Of a stretch of DNA of 46,084 bases, positions 24,524-32,752 are shown in pieces (position 1 is the first letter of the stretch; every line of letters starts with the position of its first letter). The translations under genes were made by a program, and so were the position numbers. Under the pieces are notes generated by a model. The model was not told the origin of the DNA. It worked only from the letters and a program-made list of their open reading frames with translations, and searched no databases. Source of the DNA: Cellulomonas iranensis NBRC 101100 = JCM 18110 (GTDB lineage: Bacteria; Actinomycetota; Actinomycetes; Actinomycetales; Cellulomonadaceae); the NCBI RefSeq assembly GCF_001552375.1, contig NZ_BCRB01000025.1, forward strand, positions 1-46,084. The letters are read 5' to 3'.

Positions 24524-25509
24524 CGCGCGCGGGCCTCGAGGTGCCGTGGCTGGTGCCGGTCGTGCTGGGCGTCGTGGCCGCGGCCGTGCTCGTGGGGCTG
24601 CTGCTGCGCGACCGTCGCGCGACCACCGGCGTCGCCAACACCGAGGACCTGCGGCGCGTGCCGGCGCTGCGCGCGTGGCGCGTGCGGTACCGCGCGCTGC
24701 GCGTGGGGCTCGCGCTCGCGGTCGCCGCGGCCGCCGTCGGTGCGGGCGTGCTCGCGGCGCGGCCCGTCACGGTCGAGGAGCGCACGCGCGAGCTCGCGAA
24801 CCGCGACATCGTGCTGTGCCTCGACGTGTCGGGGTCGATGGTCGACTACGACGAACGGGTCGTCGCGACGTTCGAGCGGCTCGTCGAGGGGTTCACGGGC
24901 GAGCGCGTGGCCCTCGCGGTGTTCGACTCGACGTCGTCGACCGTGTTCCCGCTGACCGACGACTACACGCTGGTGTCCGAGCAGCTGCGCGCGGCACGCG
25001 AGGCGTTCGCCGACCCCCGCTCTCCCGAGGCGGAGGCCATCTACCGCGGCACGTCCGGGCTCGAGGGGCAGGCGTCGCTGGTCGGCGACGGGCTCGCGTC
25101 GTGCACGCTGCTGTTCGACCAGTTCGACGCCGACCGGTCGCGCTCGGTCGTGCTCGCGACCGACAACGAGGTGTGGGGGTCCCCGATCTACACGCTGCCC
25201 GAGGCGGCCGCGCTCGCGGCGTCGCGCGGCGTCGTGCTGCACGCGCTGCACGCCGCCGGGCGTGAGACGTTCGCGGCGTCGACGGCCACCGAGATGCGCC
25301 TCGCGGCGGAGTCGACGGACGGCACGTTCTCGACGGCCGACGACGCGGGCGCCGTGCCCGCGATCCTCGCGCGCGTGCAGGCCAGCCAGCTCGCCGCGAT
25401 GGACGCCGACCCCGAGCGCGTCGTCACCGACGACTCCGACCGCTGGCTCGTGCTGCTGTACGCCGCGGGGCTCGCGGCGGTCGTGCTGGCCTGGCGGGTG
25501 CGCGCATGA
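24517..25509 (+). CDS. Membrane VWA protein (BatA-like)
   Basis: A 330-residue protein with a first span at about 8-28, a short loop, a second span at about 65-90 (LALAVAAAAVGAGVLAA), then a VWA domain with intact MIDAS D103-V-S105-G-S107, and a C-terminal span (LVLLYAAGLAAVVLAW). This is the BatA/B topology in which two N-terminal helices and one C-terminal helix hold the VWA domain. It overlaps the previous gene by 7 bp and the next by 4 bp. It is the likely MoxR-dependent partner for metal-mediated protein assembly at the envelope. Confidence 0.88.
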   Translation: MVTRAGLEVPWLVPVVLGVVAAAVLVGLLLRDRRATTGVANTEDLRRVPALRAWRVRYRALRVGLALAVAAAAVGAGVLAARPVTVEERTRELANRDIVLCLDVSGSMVDYDERVVATFERLVEGFTGERVALAVFDSTSSTVFPLTDDYTLVSEQLRAAREAFADPRSPEAEAIYRGTSGLEGQASLVGDGLASCTLLFDQFDADRSRSVVLATDNEVWGSPIYTLPEAAALAASRGVVLHALHAAGRETFAASTATEMRLAAESTDGTFSTADDAGAVPAILARVQASQLAAMDADPERVVTDDSDRWLVLLYAAGLAAVVLAWRVRA

Positions 25510-26585
25510 GCGCCCGCACGGTCGTGCCCGTCGCCGTCGTGCTGCTCACGGCGGTGCCGGTGCTGCTGGTGTGCGTCGGGCAGGCGCTGGCGCTGCGGGT
25601 CGAGCGCACGGGCGGACGGCTGCGCGTGCGGCGGTCCGACGCGCCGCGCGCGGGCGGGTGGACGTGGTGGCGGCGGGCCGCGCTCGTGGTCGTGCTGGGC
25701 GTCGTGGGCCTCACGCCGACGACCGCGGCGACGCAGGCCGGTGGTGCGCGCGTCGGCGTGCAGGTGTGGTTCGTGGTGGACCGCACGGGCTCGATGGCCG
25801 CCGAGGACTGGGGCCCGGGCGACCCCGTGGTCCGCGGCCCGGGCCTGCCGCCCGAGCCGTCCGTGCAGCGTCTCGACGGCGTGCGCCACGACGTGGTCTC
25901 GCTCGCGGGCGACCTGCCCGGCGGCTCGTACGCGGTCGTGGGCTTCGCCGACGAGGCGGGCACGCAGCTGCCCCTGACGGACGACGTGAACGCGGTGCGC
26001 GCGTGGGCGCAGACCGTGACGCAGGAGGTCACGGCCGGGTCGGCGGGCACGAGCCGCGACCGCGCGCTCGAGGTGCTGACGCGGTCGCTGCAGGACGCGC
26101 GCGACCGCGACCCCGCCATGGTGCGCCTGGTGTTCTACCTGTCCGACGGCGAGCAGACCGCCGACGCCGAGCCGGGCTCGTTCGCGGAGGTCGCCGAGCT
26201 CGTCGACGGCGGCGCCGTGCTCGGGTACGGCACGGCGGCCGGTGCGCCGATGCGCGAGTTCGACGGCGTGGCCCGCCCCGACGCGCCCTACATCCCCGAC
26301 CCCGACGACCCGTCGCGCCCCGCGCTGTCGCGTGCCGACGAGGCCGCGCTGCGCGAGGTCGCCGCCGAGCTCGGCGTGCCGTACGTGCACCGCGACGGCC
26401 CCACCCCGACGGCCGACCTCGTGGCCGACGTCGACGTCGCGGCGATCGCCGCCGACGGCCGCGCGGACCTGTCGACGCAGCGCGACCTGGTGTGGCCGTT
26501 CGCGCTGCTCGCGGGCGCGCTGCTCGCCGCCGAGGCGTGGACGTGGGCGCGCGCGTCGAGCCGTCGCCGCAGGAGGACCTCATGA
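25506..26585 (+). CDS. Membrane VWA protein (second Bat-like copy)
   Basis: A 359-residue protein with spans at about 7-28 and 58-75 and a C-terminal span (FALLAGALLAAEAWTW). Its VWA domain has MIDAS D92-R-T94-G-S96, with Thr in place of the usual second Ser, so metal binding may be altered. LVFYLSDGEQT supplies the later MIDAS Asp. Its ATG overlaps the previous stop and its own TGA overlaps the next ATG. It is probably a diverged duplicate of the adjacent BatA-like gene. Confidence 0.86.
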   Translation: MSARTVVPVAVVLLTAVPVLLVCVGQALALRVERTGGRLRVRRSDAPRAGGWTWWRRAALVVVLGVVGLTPTTAATQAGGARVGVQVWFVVDRTGSMAAEDWGPGDPVVRGPGLPPEPSVQRLDGVRHDVVSLAGDLPGGSYAVVGFADEAGTQLPLTDDVNAVRAWAQTVTQEVTAGSAGTSRDRALEVLTRSLQDARDRDPAMVRLVFYLSDGEQTADAEPGSFAEVAELVDGGAVLGYGTAAGAPMREFDGVARPDAPYIPDPDDPSRPALSRADEAALREVAAELGVPYVHRDGPTPTADLVADVDVAAIAADGRADLSTQRDLVWPFALLAGALLAAEAWTWARASSRRRRRTS

Positions 26586-27799
26586 GCAACGACGACCGCC
26601 GGGACCGGCGGCGCCGCGGGGCCGAGCAGCAGCGTCGGCGCGCCGAGGCCGAGGAGCAGCGCCGCGCCGCGCGCCGCGCGGCCGTCGAGCTGAGCCAGCG
26701 CACCGCGCAGGCGCGGGCGGCCGCGCGCGGCACGGGCCGTCCGGCCACCCGCAAGGAGCGCCGCGCCGCGAAGCGCGCGCGCATCGCCGCGATGCCGCTG
26801 CACCGACGGCGGCGCCGGCGGCTGCTGCTCTGGAGCTGGCTGCCCGCGCTCCTGCTGCTCGCGTTCGCGCTGAACGTCTCCCGCATGGCGCCCGGCTACG
26901 CCGCGGCACGGGACGTCTACGACCACGGCGACGAGTGGCGTGCGCTCGACGCGTTCGAGCAGGTCAAGGACCGCACGATCGTCGAGCGGTGGAGGGCCGC
27001 GTTCAACGCGGGCACCGCGGCCTACCGCGCGGGCCGGTACACGCGCGCCGTGCAGCACCTCGACGAGGCGCTCGCCGGGGTGCCCGAGCAGCACCGGTGC
27101 GACGTGCAGACCAACCGCGCGCTCGCGCTGCAGGCCGCCGAGGCCTCGGCGGTGAAGAGCGCGGACGAGCAGCTCGAGTACGCGAGGAAGCTCGCCGACG
27201 CGCTCGCGGCGCAGGCCGCGGGCGAGCCGTACGACCCCGCGGACCTCGAACCCCGGTACGGCGACGAGCCGCCCGTCCTGGCCGACGAGATGTCGTACGC
27301 CTCGTTCCTGCTCCGCATCGCCGCCGACCACGCGGCCCTGGCGGCCGAGGCGCTCGGCGACCCGGCGTGCACGCCGCCGCCCTCGCAGGGCGGCGGGGGC
27401 GAGGACGACCAGGAGGACCAGGGCGGCGGGGGCGGCGGCCAGGACGAGCAGGAGGGCGGCGGCGAGGACGACGCGTCGTCGTCGCCGCAGGCCGCCGCCG
27501 AGCAGCGCATGCAGGACCTGCTGGACCTCGCGACGGGCGTCGACCAGCTCGCTCGCGCGGCCGAGGACGGCACCGTCGACGACGTCCCGGCGCCCGGCGC
27601 AGGCCCGGGCGACCAGGGCGCACCCGACCCCGCACAGGCGGAGGCCGAGCGCCAGCAGCAGCTCGCCGAGCGCAACGGTCAGGCGGGCGGTGGCGGTGGT
27701 GACGGCGCCGAGGGCGAGGGCGAGGGCGGCTCGGGCGGGCGCGGCGGCGGCGACCAGCCGGGCACCGGCGGCGGCGGGCGCGGCGGCCGGAACTGGTGA
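26582..27799 (+). CDS. TPR-like membrane protein with Gly/Glu-rich tail (BatC/BatE-like)
   Basis: A 405-residue protein. A very basic cytosolic N-terminus of about 80 residues leads to one membrane span (RLLLWSWLPALLLLAFAL). A TPR-like region follows (WRAAFNAGTAAYRAGRYTRAV, VQHLDEALAGV), and the end is a low-complexity Gly/Glu/Gln/Asp-rich tail from about residue 265. AGGAGG stands directly before the ATG. This is the usual last gene of MoxR-VWA operons. The tail probably faces outward and may bind partners or cell wall, which is inference. Confidence 0.85.
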   Translation: MSNDDRRDRRRRGAEQQRRRAEAEEQRRAARRAAVELSQRTAQARAAARGTGRPATRKERRAAKRARIAAMPLHRRRRRRLLLWSWLPALLLLAFALNVSRMAPGYAAARDVYDHGDEWRALDAFEQVKDRTIVERWRAAFNAGTAAYRAGRYTRAVQHLDEALAGVPEQHRCDVQTNRALALQAAEASAVKSADEQLEYARKLADALAAQAAGEPYDPADLEPRYGDEPPVLADEMSYASFLLRIAADHAALAAEALGDPACTPPPSQGGGGEDDQEDQGGGGGGQDEQEGGGEDDASSSPQAAAEQRMQDLLDLATGVDQLARAAEDGTVDDVPAPGAGPGDQGAPDPAQAEAERQQQLAERNGQAGGGGGDGAEGEGEGGSGGRGGGDQPGTGGGGRGGRNW

Positions 27800-27827
27800 G
27801 GCGACGACGGGTGCGAGGATCGAGCAC

Positions 27828-28661
27828 GTGCGCGTGACCGATCCCCCCGCCTTCGACGTCGTGCCCGACGTGCGCCTCGTCGCCGTCGACATGGACGGCT
27901 CGCTGCTCGACGACGCCAAGCGCGTCGACCCGTCGTTCTGGCCGCTGCTCGACGCGCTCGTGGCGCGCGGCGTCGCGGTGTGCCCCGCGAGCGGGCGGCA
28001 GTACGCGACGCTGCGCCGGCAGCTCGGGCGCGACGACCTGGTGTACGTCGCGGAGAACGGCGCGCTCGTGGTGCGGGACGGCGACGTGCTCGCGGTCGAC
28101 GGCCTGGACCCGGCGACCGCACGGGACGTCGTGCGGGCCGTGCGGGCGCACGCCGCGGGCGGCGCCGACGTGGGCGTCGTGCTGTGCGGGCGCGCGTCGG
28201 CGTACGTCGAGCGCACCGACGCCGCGTTCCTCGCGCAGTGCGAGCCGTACTACGCGCTGCTCGAGCACGTGCCGGACCTCACGGCCGTCGAGGACACCGT
28301 GCTCAAGGTCGCGGTGTACGACTTCGGCCCGGCGGAGACGGGCGTGGCGCCGGCCCTCGCGGCGTTCTCGGACGCGGCGCGCGTCCTCGTGAGCGGCGAG
28401 CACTGGGTGGACGTCATGAGCCCGACGGCCGACAAGGGGCACGCGCTGCGCGACGTGCAGGCCGCGCTCGGGGTCACGTCCGCGCAGACGGTCGCGTTCG
28501 GCGACTACCTCAACGACCTCGGCATGCTCGACGCGGCCCAGTGGTCGTTCGCGATGGACAACGCGCACCCCGACGTCCGCGCGCACGCGCGGTACGTCGC
28601 ACCGTCCAACGCGGACAACGGCGTGGTCCGCACGCTGCGCGCGCTGCTGCGACTGCCCTGA
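27828..28661 (+). CDS. HAD-superfamily phosphatase, Cof type
   Basis: A 277-residue Cof-type HAD hydrolase. VAVDMDGSLLDD holds nucleophile Asp21 and acid/base Asp23. PASGRQY is motif II. The Lys of SPTADKGHAL and GDYLNDLGML (motif III/IV) follow in order with a C2 cap between. Such enzymes dephosphorylate sugar phosphates, nucleotides or PLP. The GTG at 27828 is preferred because GAGGA lies 8 nt upstream; another GTG is 6 nt later. It starts 28 bp after the Bat-like operon and could be read through from it. Confidence 0.9.
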   Translation: MRVTDPPAFDVVPDVRLVAVDMDGSLLDDAKRVDPSFWPLLDALVARGVAVCPASGRQYATLRRQLGRDDLVYVAENGALVVRDGDVLAVDGLDPATARDVVRAVRAHAAGGADVGVVLCGRASAYVERTDAAFLAQCEPYYALLEHVPDLTAVEDTVLKVAVYDFGPAETGVAPALAAFSDAARVLVSGEHWVDVMSPTADKGHALRDVQAALGVTSAQTVAFGDYLNDLGMLDAAQWSFAMDNAHPDVRAHARYVAPSNADNGVVRTLRALLRLP

Positions 28662-28732
28662 CCGAGGGCCGAGGGGACGCGCCGGACGCGCGACGGCGTG
28701 CGGCGCGGGCCCGCGCGGGGTGGGATGGACGC

Positions 28733-29599
28733 ATGAAGACACGCAACCTCGCCGGAGTCCCCGTCAGCGCCGTCGGCCTGGGCGGCATGCCCATGAGCAT
28801 CGAGGGCCGCCCCGACCGGGAGCGCTCGGTCGCCACGATCCACGCCGCGCTCGACGCGGGCGTCACGCTCATCGACACCGCGGACGCGTACCACCTGCAC
28901 GCCGACGAGGTCGGCCACAACGAGGAGCTCATCGCGCAGGCGCTGCGCTCGTGGGGCGGCGACACGTCGGGCGTCGTGGTCGCGACCAAGGGCGGGCACC
29001 TGCGCCCGGGCGACGGCTCCTGGACGCTCGACGGCTCGCCCGAGCACCTGCGCGCCGCGGCGCAGGCGTCGGCCCGCCGCCTGGGCGTCGAGCAGATCGG
29101 CCTCTACCAGTTCCACCGCCCCGACCCGCAGGTGCCGTACGCCGAGTCGCTCGGCGCGATCGTCGAGCTGCTCGACTCGGGGCTGATCCGCATGGCCGGC
29201 ATCTCGAACGCCGACCCGGACCAGATCCGCCTCGCGCAGGAGCTGCTGGGCGGCCGGCTCGCGTCGGTGCAGAACCAGTACTCGCCGTCGTTCCGCTCGT
29301 CGCAGCCCGAGCTCGAGCTGTGCGCCGAGCTGGGCGTCGCGTTCCTCCCGTGGAGCCCGCTGGGCGGCATCCGCAGCGCGCGGGACCTGGGCACGCGCTA
29401 CGCCGCGTTCCAGGAGGTCGCCGACGCGCACGGCGTGAGCCCGCAGCAGGTGACGCTCGCGTGGGAGCTCGCGCAGGCCGACGTCGTCATCCCGATCCCG
29501 GGTGCGTCACGCCCCGCGTCGATCCAGGACTCGGTGCGCGCCGCGGACCTCGAGCTGACGGCCGACGAGGTCGCCGCGCTGGACGCCGCGGTGGCGTGA
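28733..29599 (+). CDS. Aldo/keto reductase
   Basis: A 288-residue TIM-barrel oxidoreductase. The catalytic tetrad is recognisable: Asp48 and Tyr53 in LIDTADAYHL, Lys86 in VATKGGH, His128 in LYQFHRPDP. The NADP-binding end (VVIPIPGASRPASIQDSV) is standard for the AKR11/12-like group. It reduces aldehydes or ketones with NADPH; the substrate is unknown. It is the last plus-strand gene before the long convergent gap, with a strong hairpin 18 nt after its stop. Confidence 0.92.
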   Translation: MKTRNLAGVPVSAVGLGGMPMSIEGRPDRERSVATIHAALDAGVTLIDTADAYHLHADEVGHNEELIAQALRSWGGDTSGVVVATKGGHLRPGDGSWTLDGSPEHLRAAAQASARRLGVEQIGLYQFHRPDPQVPYAESLGAIVELLDSGLIRMAGISNADPDQIRLAQELLGGRLASVQNQYSPSFRSSQPELELCAELGVAFLPWSPLGGIRSARDLGTRYAAFQEVADAHGVSPQQVTLAWELAQADVVIPIPGASRPASIQDSVRAADLELTADEVAALDAAVA

Positions 29600-29617
29600 G
29601 CCCGCCCGGGACACGGC

Positions 29618-29650
29618 GAGGCCCCTCGGACGCTTACTCCGAGGGGCCTC
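29618..29650 (+). terminator. Strong hairpin after the aldo/keto reductase gene
   Basis: A perfect 13-bp stem (GAGGCCCCTCGGA with TCCGAGGGGCCTC) has a 7-nt loop, CGCTTAC. It starts 18 nt after the stop and lacks a T-tract, as is usual in high-GC actinobacteria. Its core is repeated at 30144-30180. Confidence 0.75.
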
Positions 29651-30143
29651 GTACCGGGGTCCAGGTTACCGAGCGCGGTGGGCCGTCGGGTGACCGGCAG
29701 GTGGCGTGTCCACAGATTCTGTCCACACCCCTGTGTCTGACGGATGGATTCCCAGGTATCCCTGTGGAGAGTGTTGTGGACGGAGCGGTGGACGAAATCG
29801 CCCCGCGCCACCCTCTTGTGGCGCTCGCCGCACAGGACTAGACATGGGTCATCGACCTCGACCGACCGCCCGCCACCTGCGGAAACACTCCTCCAGGAGT
29901 GCCCGTGGAGGGCGTGCGACCGGCGGGGACGGACCGAGCGGAGAACGTGTGGACGCCTCGGCGGGGAGACCCGTCGACCTGTGGATGACGACGCAGGGGA
30001 CGCACCGGTACCGCGAGGTCGATCGTGGTCGTCCCGCCCGCGGCGGACCGGTGCGCCGGACCGTCGGGTGCCGGGACGGAGCCGCACCGTCAACAGCGGC
30101 GCCGGCCACCGGGCGACCGGTGGCGCGTGGGCACGCGGTCACG
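29651..30143. other. Non-coding region isolated between two identical-core hairpins
   Basis: These 493 bp are the main part of the only gene-free stretch over 300 bp (29600-30233). Local composition is lower in GC than the coding DNA around it. Open frames exist, but their products are Arg/Pro/Ser-rich with no domain, no ribosome site and no codon pattern of a real gene. It contains a cluster of DnaA-box-like sites. It does not resemble RNase P RNA, tmRNA or SRP RNA in any conserved segment I could look for. Confidence 0.6.
29706..29988. repeat. Cluster of six DnaA-box-like 9-mers
   Basis: Compared with TTGTCCACA / TGTGGA(C/T)AA, near matches are GTGTCCACA (29706-29714), CTGTCCACA (29719-29727), TGTGGAGAG (29763-29771), TGTGGACGG (29775-29783), TGTGGACGC (29948-29956) and TGTGGATGA (29980-29988). 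The first two and the last differ at one position; the others differ at two. The first two are in one orientation, the other four in the opposite one. TGTGGA is A/T-rich for this genome, so six in 283 bp is well above chance. Confidence 0.5.
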
Positions 30144-30180
30144 GGAGGGCCCCTCGGACGCTTACTCCGAGGGGCCCTCC
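30144..30180 (-). terminator. Strong hairpin after dtd
   Basis: A perfect 15-bp stem (GGAGGGCCCCTCGGA with TCCGAGGGGCCCTCC) has the same 7-nt loop, CGCTTAC, as the hairpin at 29618-29650. It lies 54 nt beyond the stop of dtd on the minus strand. Confidence 0.7.
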
Positions 30181-30233
30181 TCGCGTCCCGGCGCGCGCGC
30201 TCCCCCGCCGCGCTCGGCGCGGGCGCGGCGACG

Positions 30234-30668
30234 TCACGCGGGCGCGGACTCCACGAGGATCGTCACGGGCCCGTCGTTGACCAGCTCGACGGCCATGTCG
30301 GCGCCGAACCGGCCCGTCGCGACCTCGAGCCCGCGCGCCCGCAGCGCCGCGACCACGGCGTCGACCAGCGGCTCGGCGACCGGCCCCGGCGCCGCCGCGT
30401 TCCACGTCGGCCGGCGGCCCTTGCGGACGTCGGCGTAGAGCGTGAACTGGCTGACGACGAGCACGGGCGCACCCACGTCGACGGCCGACCGCTCGTCGCG
30501 CAGGATGCGCAGCTCGGCGATCTTGCGCGCGACGACCTCGACCTGCGCGGGCCCGTCGCCGGGCGTCACGCCGACCAGCGCGAGCAGACCCGGGCGGTCG
30601 ATCCGCCCCACGACCTCGCCGTCGACGCGCACGGCCGCGTGCGTGACCCGCTGGACGACCGCCCTCAC
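30234..30668 (-). CDS. dtd: D-aminoacyl-tRNA deacylase
   Basis: A 144-residue enzyme that hydrolyses D-amino acids wrongly loaded on t[20 protein letters not shown] is the classical N-terminus. [17 protein letters not shown] contains the SQFTL active-site motif, and NDGPVTI the Gly-Pro motif that reaches across the dimer. The length is normal for the family. The GTG start overlaps the asparaginase stop by 4 bp, making it the third gene of a DUF2516-asparaginase-dtd operon. Confidence 0.96.
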   Translation of the reverse strand: MRAVVQRVTHAAVRVDGEVVGRIDRPGLLALVGVTPGDGPAQVEVVARKIAELRILRDERSAVDVGAPVLVVSQFTLYADVRKGRRPTWNAAAPGPVAEPLVDAVVAALRARGLEVATGRFGADMAVELVNDGPVTILVESAPA

Positions 30669-31642
30669 GCGGCACCGCCGAACGTCGCGCGCACCTCGCC
30701 GACCGGCTGCCCGTGGCCCAGCACGGGCGTCGCGCCCACGGGCGCGACGAGCCCCGGGTCGACCCCCGCGACCGCGAGCGCCGCAGCCAGCACGGCGGCG
30801 CGCGGGCGCGCCGACCCGTCGAGCACCTTGAGCGCCACCGCGCCGCCGTCCGGCAGACCCGCCGCGTACACGCCGTCGGCGCCGTCCTTGGCGACCAGCC
30901 CCGGCACGGCCCGCATGACGTCCGTGACGTCACGACCCGTGCCGCCGACGTGCCACGGGTGCGACGTCATCGCGCGCGCGACCCGCGCGAGCGGCGACGC
31001 CGGGTCGCCCTCGGACGCGATCGCGCCGAACGCGCGCGCGAGGCCGACCAGGGTCGTCGACAGCAGCGGCGCGCCGCACCCGTCGACCGTCACGTGGTCG
31101 ACCGGCGCGCCCGTCAGCTCGGCCGTCGTCGCCACCACGGCCCGCTGCAGCGGGTGCGCCGGGTCGCGGTACCCCGCGACGTCCCAGCCCGCCGCGCGGC
31201 ACGTCGCGAGCATCGCGGCGTGCTTGCCCGAGCAGTTCTGCGTGAGTGGCGCAGGCGCGTACCCGTCGGTGCGCCGCTGCCACGCGGCGTCGGCCGACAG
31301 CGGCCAGTCGGGCGTGTTCTGCAGGTCGCCCTCCCCCAGCCCGGCGCCCGCGAGCACGCGCCGCACGACGTCGAGGTGCCCGGGCTCGCCCGAGTGGCTC
31401 GCGCACGCGAGCGCGAGCTCCTCGCCGTCCACGTCGAGGCCCGCGCGGAGCATGGCGACGGCCTGCACCGGCTTGAGCGACGACCGCGGCCACACCACGA
31501 CCTCGGGGTCGCCGAGCGCGAGGCGCACCGCACCGTCGGGCGCGAGCACGACGACGTGCCCCAGGTGCACCGACTCCACGAGGTCGCCGCGCACGACGTC
31601 CGCGAGCGGGACCGCCGCCGCCGCGACGGCGCGCCCGCTCAC
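30665..31642 (-). CDS. Asparaginase (thermolabile/L-asparaginase II family)
   Basis: A 325-residue protein of the asparaginase family related to Rhizobium AnsA, not the bacterial type I/II fold. Typical segments are [56 protein letters not shown] and [13 protein letters not shown]. The Ser/Lys-containing motifs SSLKP and SGKH resemble the catalytic region of the family. It converts asparagine to aspartate and ammonia in the cytosol; no signal peptide is seen. The GTG at 31642 overlaps the DUF2516 stop by 4 bp; an earlier in-frame GTG at 31645 is possible. Confidence 0.92.
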   Translation of the reverse strand: MSGRAVAAAAVPLADVVRGDLVESVHLGHVVVLAPDGAVRLALGDPEVVVWPRSSLKPVQAVAMLRAGLDVDGEELALACASHSGEPGHLDVVRRVLAGAGLGEGDLQNTPDWPLSADAAWQRRTDGYAPAPLTQNCSGKHAAMLATCRAAGWDVAGYRDPAHPLQRAVVATTAELTGAPVDHVTVDGCGAPLLSTTLVGLARAFGAIASEGDPASPLARVARAMTSHPWHVGGTGRDVTDVMRAVPGLVAKDGADGVYAAGLPDGGAVALKVLDGSARPRAAVLAAALAVAGVDPGLVAPVGATPVLGHGQPVGEVRATFGGAA

Positions 31643-31974
31643 CACCCGCCCCGCGAGCCGCCGCCCCGGCGTCCCGAGTACGGCCCGACCGCGGGCCGCA
31701 CGTCGACCAGGTAGACGATCGCGGCCGCCGCGCTGCCGAGCGCGAGGAAGCTCAGGCCGAACGACGGGAACCCGGGGATCGGCACCGAGATGAACGCGAC
31801 GACCGCCGCGGCCACGAGCACCCACGTCCAGAACTGCTTGGTGCGCTTGCCCGCCGCCGTGAACGCCCCCGCCGGGCGCCGCAGGCAGTCGACCAGCGCC
31901 CACGCGCTCAGCACGAAGATCGTCAGGTAGAAGACGAAGAACAGCAGCGCCTGCACCGACCAGATGAAGTTCAC
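31639..31974 (-). CDS. DUF2516 family membrane protein
   Basis: A 111-residue protein with three hydrophobic segments: VQALLFFVFYLTIFVLSAWALVDCL, FWTWVLVAAAVVAFISV and SFLALGSAAAAIVYLVDV. The basic loop RRPAGAFTAAGKRTKQFW and the DVRP motif after the last helix are typical of actinobacterial DUF2516. Function unknown. The GTG start is supported by TAGGGT 6 nt upstream. It is the first gene of the asparaginase-dtd operon. Confidence 0.9.
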   Translation of the reverse strand: MNFIWSVQALLFFVFYLTIFVLSAWALVDCLRRPAGAFTAAGKRTKQFWTWVLVAAAVVAFISVPIPGFPSFGLSFLALGSAAAAIVYLVDVRPAVGPYSGRRGGGSRGGW

Positions 31975-31980
31975 GCCCCG

Positions 31981-31986
31981 ACCCTA
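31981..31986 (-). promoter_or_regulatory. -10 hexamer TAGGGT for the DUF2516-asparaginase-dtd operon
   Basis: On the minus strand TAGGGT-N6-GTG gives a leaderless start at 31974. Confidence 0.55.
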
Positions 31987-32002
31987 CGAGACGGCGTGGC
32001 GG

Positions 32003-32428
32003 TCAGCCGCGCGGCAGCACCGTCAGACCCTCGGCGCGCGCCGCGGCGGCGAGGTGCTCGTCCCACGCGAGCACGAGCAGGTCGGGCGAGCGCAGCGCGA
32101 GGGCCGACGCGAGGTGCACCGCGTCGGCCGCCCGCAGCGGGTGCCGGTCGACGAGCCGCGCCGCCGCGTCGAGCACCGCGGGCGTCGTCTCGACGAGTCG
32201 CAGGCCGGGCCGCAGCCGGTGCCACGCCGCCGCCGCGGTGCGCGCCGCGTCGTCGTCGAGCGCGCCCGCGCGCCGCCCCGACGCGAGCACCGCCCGCACC
32301 TCGGCGTCGGCCAGCCGCGACGTCGCGACGAGGTCCGCGCCGTCCCACACGGCCGCGACCAGCGCGGTGCCCGGCTCGGCGACGCACAGCTTCACCAGCG
32401 CGCTGGTGTCCAGGTACGCGAGCGCCAC
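32003..32428 (-). CDS. vapC: VapC-like PIN-domain ribonuclease toxin
   Basis: A 141-residue PIN domain. The acidic active-site residues are present: Asp in AYLDTSALVKL, Glu in ADAEVRAVL, Asp in RAADAVHLASAL and Asp in LAWDEHLAAAA. PIN toxins cut RNA with Mg/Mn. The GTG start follows 2 nt after the antitoxin stop at 32431 and removes a non-homologous N-terminal stretch of a longer open frame. The length and order (antitoxin first) are normal for type II modules. Confidence 0.92.
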   Translation of the reverse strand: MALAYLDTSALVKLCVAEPGTALVAAVWDGADLVATSRLADAEVRAVLASGRRAGALDDDAARTAAAAWHRLRPGLRLVETTPAVLDAAARLVDRHPLRAADAVHLASALALRSPDLLVLAWDEHLAAAARAEGLTVLPRG

Positions 32429-32430
32429 GG

Positions 32431-32691
32431 TCAGCGCCGCAGCCGTCGCACGAGGCCCGAGACCGCGCGCGCGGCCCCCGCGGCACGCTCGGGCTCGGCG
32501 GCGGGCCGGTCGCCCTCGGCGGCCGTGAGCAGGCCGTCGCGCTCGAGCCGCGCGACGAGGTCGGCGGACTCGATCCCGACCAGGCGCGCGACGGGCACGC
32601 CGCGCTCGGTCACGACGACGTCCTGCCCCGACCGCGCCGTCTCGATCCACTGCCTGAGCTCCGCGCGCAACGCGCTGACCGCGACCTCCAT
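32431..32691 (-). CDS. vapB: VapB-like antitoxin, Phd/YefM type
   Basis: An 86-residue protein. Its N-terminal MEVAVSALRAELRQWIE and DVVVTERGVPVARLV are the Phd/YefM DNA-binding fold. The C-terminal half is Ala/Glu/Arg-rich and probably disordered until it wraps the toxin. It should repress its own operon with VapC and neutralise the PIN nuclease. TAGCGT lies 8 nt before the ATG. It diverges from nothing; the FUSC gene lies upstream on the same strand. Confidence 0.9.
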   Translation of the reverse strand: MEVAVSALRAELRQWIETARSGQDVVVTERGVPVARLVGIESADLVARLERDGLLTAAEGDRPAAEPERAAGAARAVSGLVRRLRR

Positions 32692-32699
32692 GGCCCCGG

Positions 32700-32705
32700 A
32701 CGCTA
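32700..32705 (-). promoter_or_regulatory. Candidate -10 element TAGCGT for vapBC
   Basis: On the minus strand TAGCGT-N8-ATG places the start of transcription 1-2 nt before vapB. Confidence 0.4.
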
Positions 32706-32752
32706 CCGGGCGCGGCGGGTCGACCGGCGCGGGGCGCGCCCGGGCGGTGCCG

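Noticed and set aside
28703..28716. Perfect palindrome GCGCGGGCCCGCGC before the aldo/keto reductase gene
   Set aside because: Pure G/C palindromes of this size are expected by chance in DNA of this composition and it has no loop for a terminator.
29600..30233. Chromosomal origin of replication
   Set aside because: DnaA-like boxes are present but degenerate, and no dnaA, dnaN, rpmH or gyrase gene is near. I keep the cluster as a binding-site observation only.
29706..30440. Open frames inside the gap (for example from 29706 or 29744 on the plus strand)
   Set aside because: No ribosome site or TANNNT box, biased Arg/Pro/Ser content, no recognisable domain, and they run through the hairpin and into dtd.
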